A DNA stretch of 35,560 nt from the NCBI GenBank assembly GCA_035565355.1, contig DATMSM010000050.1:1-35560 (forward strand), given 5' to 3'. A program made the translations under genes and the position numbers. Positions 30,099 to 35,560 of the stretch are shown in pieces. Source of the stretch: Ga0074130 sp035565355. GTDB taxonomy: Bacteria > Pseudomonadota > Gammaproteobacteria > Burkholderiales > Rhodocyclaceae. A model generated the notes under the pieces. The model searched no databases and was not told where the DNA came from. It saw only the letters and a list, made by a program, of their open reading frames with translations. Position 1 is the first letter of the stretch; every line of letters starts with the position of its first letter.

Positions 30099-33000
30099 TC
30101 AGCCCACCCACTTACGGGCCGACTTGAACATCGTCATCCACGGCGAATCCTCGCCCCAGCCTTGCGGGTGCCAGGACATCTGCAGACTACGGAAGACGCG
30201 CTCCGGGTGCGGCATCATGATGGTGAAGCGGCCGTCGTGCGTGGTCACGCCGGTAATGCCCTCAGGCGAGCCGTTCGGGTTGAAGGGATAGGTGGTCGCC
30301 ACCTTGCCGTGGTTGTCGACATAGCGCAGGGCCTGGATAGCCTTGCCTTGTGCGCCCTCGGCAAACACAGCGCGGCCTTCGCCGTGCGACACCACCACCG
30401 GCAGACGTGAGCCCGCCATATCCTTGAGGAAGATGGATGGCGAAGCTTGCACCTCGACCATGACAAAGCGCGCCTCGAACTGCTCGCTGCGGTTGCGATG
30501 GAAGGTCGGCCAGTGCTCGGCGCCCGGAATGATGGAGGCGAGGTTGCTCATCATCTGGCAGCCATTGCAGACGCCCAGTGCAAAGGTGTCGGCACGCCAG
30601 AAGAAGTCTTCGAACTCGTCGCGCAGGCGGTCATTGAACAGGATGGATTTTGCCCAGCCCTGCCCCGCGCCCAGCACGTCACCGTAGCTGAAACCACCGC
30701 AGGCGGCAAAGCCCTTGAAGTCGGAGAGGTGGTGACGGCCGCTCTGCAGGTCGGACATATGCACGTCGTAAGGTTCGAAACCGGCACGCTCGAAGGCGGC
30801 GGCCATCTCGACTTGGCCGTTCACGCCTTGCTCGCGCAGGATGGCGACGCGCGGACGCGCGCCACCGATCAGCGGAGCCACCGAATTGCCGGACACCTGA
30901 ACGGCAGCGGCGCCATTCAGCGCGACATTCAGCTCTGCCTGCTCATCAGACGAAAACTCTGCGCCCGTCGGTAGCGCAGGACGCTTAGGCAATACCAGCG
31001 CGGCATTCGGATCGAAGCTCAGGTGTGCGGACAGGCCGGGGTTCTTCGCATCCAGCAGCGCATCGAATTCTTCCCGGGCACAAGCTGCATCATCACGCAG
31101 GGCGGCAATGCGGTAGCTGGTCTCGGACCAGGCGCGCTGCAGATCAACACGCTTGGCGCCGAACACGGACTGAGCATTGCGCCACACGCGCACTTCATCG
31201 GCGTCGTTGAGTGTACCGATGACATGGCTGACGGCGCCGAGACCGGCGGCGCGCAGCTTCTCCATGACTTCGGCACGATCGTCGCGACGGATCTGCACCA
31301 CGGCGCCGAGCTCTTCGTTGAACAGCACCTCCAGCAGCTTGTCATTGATGCGACCCGGCAGCGACTTGCTGTCGCGCTCCTGGCCGTCGACATCATTGCC
31401 CAAAGAGTCAAAGCAAATGGAATCCAGGTTCAGCGAAACGCCGGTATGGCCGGCAAAAGCCATTTCGCAGATGGTGGCGAACAGGCCGCCATCACCGCGG
31501 TCGTGGTAGGCGAGCAGTTGGGGACGCAGCGCCTGGATTGCACTGAAGAAGTTGCGCAGCAGCGTGGCGTCGGCATCCGGCACGACGTTACCGCTGACAC
31601 CCCAGGCCTGGGCCAGGGCCGAACCACCGAGGCGATTCTGGCCGGCACCGAGGTCGATCAGGACCAGTTCGGTTTCGCCCGCATCGGTCATCAGCTGCGG
31701 CGTCAAGGTCTTGCGTACGTCGCCGACCGGCGCGAAGGCCGAGATGATGACGGACATGGGTGCAATCACCTGCTTGCTTTCACCGCCTTCGGACCAGCTG
31801 GTCTTCATGCTCAGCGAATCCTTGCCGACCGGAATCGACAAATCGAGCGAACGGCAAAAGTCCATGGCCACCGCTTCCACCGTGTCGAACAGGGCGGCAT
31901 CCTCGCCCGCATGACCGGCAGCAGCCATCCAGTTGGCGGACAGTTTGATATGGCCCAGCTCCGCCACGTCGGCGGCGGCGATATTGGTCACCGATTCGCC
32001 CACGGCCATGCGGCCCGAGGCCGGCGCATCGAGCAGCGCCAGCGGCGTGCGCTCGCCCATGGCGAAGGCTTCGCCAGCGGTGTTCTGATAACCAAGCGCG
32101 GTCACGGCCACGTCGGCCACCGGCACCTGCCAGGGACCGACGAACTGGTCGCGCGCGGTCATGCCGCCGACGGTGCGGTCGCCAATGGTGATCAGGAAGC
32201 TCTTGGAAGCGACGCTGGGGATGGCCAGCACGCGCTTGGCGGCCTCCTCCAGCGTGATGCCGGACAGGTCGAAGGCCGGGATGTCACGCGTAATGCGCGA
32301 GGCTTCGCGGTGCATGCGCGGCGGCTTGCCGAGCAGCACTTCCATGGGCATGGAAACCGGATCGTTATTGAAATGCGTGTCATGCACGGTCAACTGACCG
32401 TCATCGGTCGCGGTGCCGAGCACGGCAAACGGGCAACGCTCGCGTTCACAGATGCGGCGGAACATGTCGAGATTTTCCGGGGCAATCGCCAGGACATAGC
32501 GTTCCTGCGACTCATTGCACCAGATTTCCTTGGGCGACATACCGGACTCTTCAATCGGCACTTCACGCAGCTGGAACATCGCGCCGCAACCGGCGTCGTT
32601 GGCCAGTTCGGGCATGGCATTGGAGATGCCACCGGCGCCGACGTCGTGGATGGCGAGAATCGGATTGTCCTCGCCCAGCTGCCAGCAACGGTCGATGACT
32701 TCCTGCGCACGGCGCTCCATTTCCGGATTGCCGCGCTGCACGGAAGCAAAGTCGAGATCGGCGGTATTGGTGCCGGTCGTCATCGACGAGGCAGCGCCAC
32801 CACCGAGGCCGATCAGCATGCCCGGGCCGCCGAGCTGGATCAGCAGCGAGCCCTTGCCGAACTTGATCTTGTGCGAATGCTCGGCGCTGATATTGCCCAG
32901 ACCGCCAGCGATCATGATGGGCTTGTGATAACCGCGCACCTCGCCGTCGAAGGTCTGCTCCAGCGTGCGGAAGTAACCGCTCAGGTTGGGGCGGCCGAAT

Positions 33001-34121
33001 TCGTTGTTGAAGGCAGCCGCACCGAGCGGGCCCTCGATCATGATGTCGAGCGCGGAGGCAATCCGCTCCGGCTTGCCGTACTGCGACTCCCAGGGCTGTT
33101 CAAAACCGGGAATGTTCAGGTCGGAAACCGAGAAGCCGCACAGACCGGCCTTGGGCTTGGAGCCGCGCCCGGTCGATCCTTCGTCGCGGATCTCGCCGCC
33201 GCTGCCGGTCGATGCACCGGGGAAAGGCGAAATCGCAGTCGGGTGATTGTGGGTTTCGACCTTGGTCAGGAAGTGCGTCAGCTCTTCCTTGTAGGCATAG
33301 CTGCCGTCGGTACGTGGCAGGAAGCGCTGATTCTGCGCGCCTTCCATGATGGAGGAGTTATCCGAATAGGCCACCACCGTGCCTTGCGGATGCGCCTTGT
33401 GCGTCTCGCGCACCATGCCGAACAGCGACAGCGGCTGGTCTTCGCCATCCACGGTCCAGGTGGCGTTGAATATCTTGTGGCGGCAGTGCTCGGAATTGGC
33501 CTGCGCGAACATCATCAGCTCGACGTCCGTCGGATTGCGCTTGAGGCGCTGCGTGAAATTTTCGACCAGATAATCGATTTCGTCCGGCGACAGGGCCAAG
33601 CCCAGTTCGACGTTGGCGCGGAGTAAGGCGTCCTTGCCCTGGCCCAGCACATCGACCGTGGTCAGCGGCTGCGGCTCATAATGGCGGAACAGGTCGCCGG
33701 CCGCATCCAGGCTATCCAGCACCGACTCGGTCATGCGGTCGTGCAGCTTGGGCAGCAGCGCGGCGGCGTCATACTTGCCGCTGACGTGATAGGCAATACC
33801 GCGCTCGATGCGCTTGATGGCGCCAAAGCCGCACTGGCGCGCAATATCGGTGGCCTTGGAGGCCCATGGCGAGATCGTGCCCAGACGCGGCGTGACCAGA
33901 ACCAAAGCACCCGCCGGCTCAGCCGGCAGATTGCCGGCAATGCCAAGCAAATCCTTGAGCCGGCCCAGTTCTTCGGCGGACAGCGTGCCGTCGAGCTCGA
34001 CAAAATACCAGTGCTCGGCCGCGACGGCAGTGACACCGGCGGTTTTGACGGTTTCGGCAAGACGGGCAAGACGGGTGGAGGAATAGGCAGCGAGGCCGCG
34101 CAGCTTGAGGATGTCGGACAT
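30099..34121 (-). CDS. purL: Phosphoribosylformylglycinamidine synthase (large, PurL/FGAM synthetase)
   Basis: This 1340-residue single-chain enzyme converts FGAR, glutamine and ATP to FGAM in purine synthesis. It has the proteobacterial layout. The N-terminal PurS-like and linker domains (to about 210) are followed by two AIR-synthase-like ATP domains: one with MMFAQANSEHCRHKIFNATW and VETHNHPTAISPFPGASTGSGGEIRDE, the other with GKDSLSMKTSW and YHDRGDGGLFATICEMAFAGH. The C-terminal class I glutamine amidotransferase begins RVAILREQGVNGQVEM, with GGFSYGDVLGAGQGWA, nucleophile Cys1185 in GVCNGCQMM, and MPHPERVFRS. All expected catalytic regions are present. It is divergent from the thioredoxin gene, with a TATAAT -10 at 34190-34185 on its strand. 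Confidence 0.99.
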   Translation of the reverse strand: MSDILKLRGLAAYSSTRLARLAETVKTAGVTAVAAEHWYFVELDGTLSAEELGRLKDLLGIAGNLPAEPAGALVLVTPRLGTISPWASKATDIARQCGFGAIKRIERGIAYHVSGKYDAAALLPKLHDRMTESVLDSLDAAGDLFRHYEPQPLTTVDVLGQGKDALLRANVELGLALSPDEIDYLVENFTQRLKRNPTDVELMMFAQANSEHCRHKIFNATWTVDGEDQPLSLFGMVRETHKAHPQGTVVAYSDNSSIMEGAQNQRFLPRTDGSYAYKEELTHFLTKVETHNHPTAISPFPGASTGSGGEIRDEGSTGRGSKPKAGLCGFSVSDLNIPGFEQPWESQYGKPERIASALDIMIEGPLGAAAFNNEFGRPNLSGYFRTLEQTFDGEVRGYHKPIMIAGGLGNISAEHSHKIKFGKGSLLIQLGGPGMLIGLGGGAASSMTTGTNTADLDFASVQRGNPEMERRAQEVIDRCWQLGEDNPILAIHDVGAGGISNAMPELANDAGCGAMFQLREVPIEESGMSPKEIWCNESQERYVLAIAPENLDMFRRICERERCPFAVLGTATDDGQLTVHDTHFNNDPVSMPMEVLLGKPPRMHREASRITRDIPAFDLSGITLEEAAKRVLAIPSVASKSFLITIGDRTVGGMTARDQFVGPWQVPVADVAVTALGYQNTAGEAFAMGERTPLALLDAPASGRMAVGESVTNIAAADVAELGHIKLSANWMAAAGHAGEDAALFDTVEAVAMDFCRSLDLSIPVGKDSLSMKTSWSEGGESKQVIAPMSVIISAFAPVGDVRKTLTPQLMTDAGETELVLIDLGAGQNRLGGSALAQAWGVSGNVVPDADATLLRNFFSAIQALRPQLLAYHDRGDGGLFATICEMAFAGHTGVSLNLDSICFDSLGNDVDGQERDSKSLPGRINDKLLEVLFNEELGAVVQIRRDDRAEVMEKLRAAGLGAVSHVIGTLNDADEVRVWRNAQSVFGAKRVDLQRAWSETSYRIAALRDDAACAREEFDALLDAKNPGLSAHLSFDPNAALVLPKRPALPTGAEFSSDEQAELNVALNGAAAVQVSGNSVAPLIGGARPRVAILREQGVNGQVEMAAAFERAGFEPYDVHMSDLQSGRHHLSDFKGFAACGGFSYGDVLGAGQGWAKSILFNDRLRDEFEDFFWRADTFALGVCNGCQMMSNLASIIPGAEHWPTFHRNRSEQFEARFVMVEVQASPSIFLKDMAGSRLPVVVSHGEGRAVFAEGAQGKAIQALRYVDNHGKVATTYPFNPNGSPEGITGVTTHDGRFTIMMPHPERVFRSLQMSWHPQGWGEDSPWMTMFKSARKWVG

Positions 34122-34146
34122 GGTGTCGAAGCGGGAGAAAAAGCCT

Positions 34147-34192
34147 GTAGGAGCCTGGCCGCGGCAAATTCGCGGCAGACCGCAATTATACT
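34147..34192. promoter_or_regulatory. Divergent purL/thioredoxin promoter region with a GTAG-type REP-like hairpin
   Basis: On the minus strand TATAAT (34190-34185) is a -10 for purL; on the plus strand the same bases read TATACT (34187-34192), a possible -10 for the thioredoxin gene. Next to it GTAGGAGC (34147-34154) precedes a stem GCCGCG (34158-34163)/CGCGGC (34171-34176). GTAG plus a short GC hairpin is the form of REP elements linked to RAYT transposases, but only one copy is seen, so REP status is tentative. Confidence 0.45.
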
Positions 34193-34238
34193 CTGCCTAT
34201 CCCCTTCCCCAAAGCCTGGAACAGGCCGCAGAACCACC

Positions 34239-35117
34239 ATGTCCGCTTATGCTTTCGATGTAACGACCGCTGATTTCAAAGAAAAAGTCATCGACGCCTC
34301 CATGAGCGTGCCCGTGGTCGTGGACTTCTGGGCCGAATGGTGCGGCCCCTGCAAGGTTTTGAAGCCCATTCTTGAAAAGCTGGCTGAGGAATACAAGGGG
34401 CGCTTCATCCTCGCCAAGGTGGACTCCGATGCCAACCCCGAGTTGGCTGGCCATTTCGGCGTGCGCAGCATTCCCACCGTGGTCGCCGTGGTCGGCGGCC
34501 AGATCGTGGATGGCTTCACCGGCGCCAAGCCCGAAGGCCAGATCCGCGAGTTCCTTGACCGCTTTGTCGCACCGGGCGGAGAAGCACCTGTCGGCGGCGT
34601 TGAAGACCTGATCGCACTGGCCCAATCCGCGCGCGAAGCCGGCCACCACGAGGAGGCCCGTCAGCTGCTGACGGAGGCCATCGCCACCGCGCCCGAGCAG
34701 CACGAGGCGGCAATCCTGCTCGCCGAAATCTGCATCGAGGACGGCGCACTCGACCAAGCCGAACAGATCCTGACCGATCTGCCCGGAGAAGCCGACACGC
34801 GCATCAGCACGCTGATCGCGCGAGTCAAACTGATCCGTAAGAATGCCGGCCTTGATACGTCGGCCCTGCTCGCCCGCGTCGAAGCCGCACCGGATGATCA
34901 CGCCCTGCGCATCGAATACGCCAACGCGCTGGCGGGCAAGCAGGACTGGCGCGGCGCGCTGGAACAGCTGCTGATCAGCGTCAAGCAGGACAAGTCCTGG
35001 AATGAAGGCGCCGCCCGCAAGGCCATGATCGAACTCTTCAACCTGCTCGCCGGCGATGAGGCCCAGCAGCCAGTGGTACGCGAATTCCGCAGCAAGCTGG
35101 CCGCCACCCTGAACTGA
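34239..35117 (+). CDS. Thioredoxin-TPR fusion protein (CnoX/YbbN family, with CGPC active site)
   Basis: From ATG 34239 the product is 292 aa. Residues about 5-115 are a thioredoxin domain with active site WAEWCGPCK (Cys35, Cys38) and the cis-Pro loop VRSIPTVV. Residues about 120-290 are helical TPR-like repeats (DLIALAQSAREAGHHEEARQLLTEAIATAPEQHEAAILLAEI, LRIEYANALAGKQDWRGALEQLL). E. coli CnoX (YbbN) has the same architecture and acts as a holdase chaperone passing clients to GroEL. E. coli CnoX has lost the CxxC motif, whereas this one keeps a full CGPC and should be redox-active. It is divergent from purL. The membrane-protein gene follows after 17 bases. Confidence 0.95.
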   Translation: MSAYAFDVTTADFKEKVIDASMSVPVVVDFWAEWCGPCKVLKPILEKLAEEYKGRFILAKVDSDANPELAGHFGVRSIPTVVAVVGGQIVDGFTGAKPEGQIREFLDRFVAPGGEAPVGGVEDLIALAQSAREAGHHEEARQLLTEAIATAPEQHEAAILLAEICIEDGALDQAEQILTDLPGEADTRISTLIARVKLIRKNAGLDTSALLARVEAAPDDHALRIEYANALAGKQDWRGALEQLLISVKQDKSWNEGAARKAMIELFNLLAGDEAQQPVVREFRSKLAATLN

Positions 35118-35134
35118 CACGCCCGCTTTCGTCC

Positions 35135-35560
35135 ATGTTCGCACTCACCGCAGCCCATGCCGCACTGATCTACGCTGTGCTGGGCCTGAGCCTCGCCGCC
35201 TTCGTCGCGCTGGCCTCGCGCCAGGCCGAGGGCCAGCGCGGCTTTGAGGAATGGGCAATCGCCAGCGTCAGTCTGGCGATTGCCTTTCCCTTGAACCTGG
35301 TCCAGGAACATTTGCCGCTCGGCTTTGCCATCGGCGTTTCGAACTTCCTGTTCATGTTCGGCTGGTGCTTCCTTTACTACGCCATTCGTACTTTTTTCGG
35401 CCGCCGTCACCGGCATGGGCTGCGCTGCAAATGGCCCTGGTTGCTGGCGCTTGGGCATGGCCTGTGGATGACCATGCTGGCCGTGGTGATCGAAAGTGTC
35501 GCTGGCCGCCTCTACTGGTTCAACCTCGCCGGCGCGCTGACGCTGGGCGCCGCGGCCCTG
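35135..35560 (+). CDS. N-terminal membrane region of a probable signalling protein, partial
   Basis: The frame from ATG 35135 is open to the window edge (142 codons) and reads MFALTAAHAALIYAVLGLSL, continuing with at least four membrane helices. Sequences such as EHLPLGFAIGVSNFLFMFGWCFLYYAIRTFFGRR are typical of the membrane module placed before GGDEF domains in proteobacteria. The catalytic part would lie beyond the right edge, so the family is inferred only. It starts 17 bases after the thioredoxin stop, so co-transcription is possible. Confidence 0.65.
   Translation, partial: MFALTAAHAALIYAVLGLSLAAFVALASRQAEGQRGFEEWAIASVSLAIAFPLNLVQEHLPLGFAIGVSNFLFMFGWCFLYYAIRTFFGRRHRHGLRCKWPWLLALGHGLWMTMLAVVIESVAGRLYWFNLAGALTLGAAAL

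Noticed and set aside
31023..33626. Plus-strand open frame of 867 codons across purL
   Set aside because: It is antisense to an unmistakable purL. Long antisense frames are expected in GC-rich genes, and its composition (Gly/His/Arg-rich, no domain) is not protein-like.
1..35560. CRISPR array, rRNA genes, integron or complete insertion sequence
   Set aside because: No regularly spaced identical repeats of suitable length, no rRNA sequence, and no transposase or integrase coding sequence was seen on either strand.

Overview
The window is about 35.6 kb of GC-rich bacterial chromosome. Gene content and style (PurL, GltX, NadC, a host-attachment/baeRF protein, an oxalate/formate-family MFS carrier, many c-di-GMP and two-component proteins, short dispersed palindromes) suggest a free-living betaproteobacterium. 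Rhodocyclales or a near relative is my best guess, made from recall of similar proteins and not from any search. Most of it is ordinary, densely packed core chromosome with short intergenic gaps and clear rho-independent terminators.

Layout. 1-7 kb: the 3' end of a NAD(P)HX dehydratase gene, an EamA exporter, a membrane-anchored FMN glutamate-synthase-like protein, nadC, a small hypothetical gene, tRNA-Ser(GGA), then a tight operon-like run of a YihY/BrkB membrane protein, a histidine phosphatase and a second NAD(P)HX dehydratase. 7-9.3 kb: four small genes for envelope or membrane proteins, then a host-attachment protein. 9.3-13.5 kb: an AI-2E family permease, gltX, tRNA-Val(CAC) with a strong promoter, and a YegD-like Hsp70. 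13.5-18.3 kb: the least typical part, with an AT-richer gene-poor gap (a 34-aa ORF and the decayed 3' end of a GGDEF gene), a large autotransporter, and a class D beta-lactamase. 18.3-23.1 kb: a DUF805 protein, a divergent Cache-type histidine kinase and NarL/LuxR-type response regulator, and an OFA-family MFS transporter. The transporter's promoter carries three 9-bp sites spaced exactly 23 bp apart. 23.2-30 kb: a hybrid kinase with two receiver domains, a parvulin-type peptidyl-prolyl isomerase, and a MASE3-GGDEF-EAL protein. 30-35.6 kb: purL, a thioredoxin-TPR protein and the start of a membrane protein.

The most distinctive observation is a 266-bp non-coding element (26457-26722) with 20-bp terminal inverted repeats, a 3-bp CTA target duplication and two nested internal palindromes. 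It sits in the last codons of the hybrid kinase. Removing it with one CTA copy restores a natural end (Trp-Leu-Lys-stop), so the element now supplies the last 12 residues and the stop codon. It looks like a MITE, a non-autonomous mobile element.

The second notable signal is the phased direct-repeat array upstream of the OFA transporter, next to the kinase/regulator pair. Together they suggest a carboxylate-sensing regulatory module. That function is inferred.
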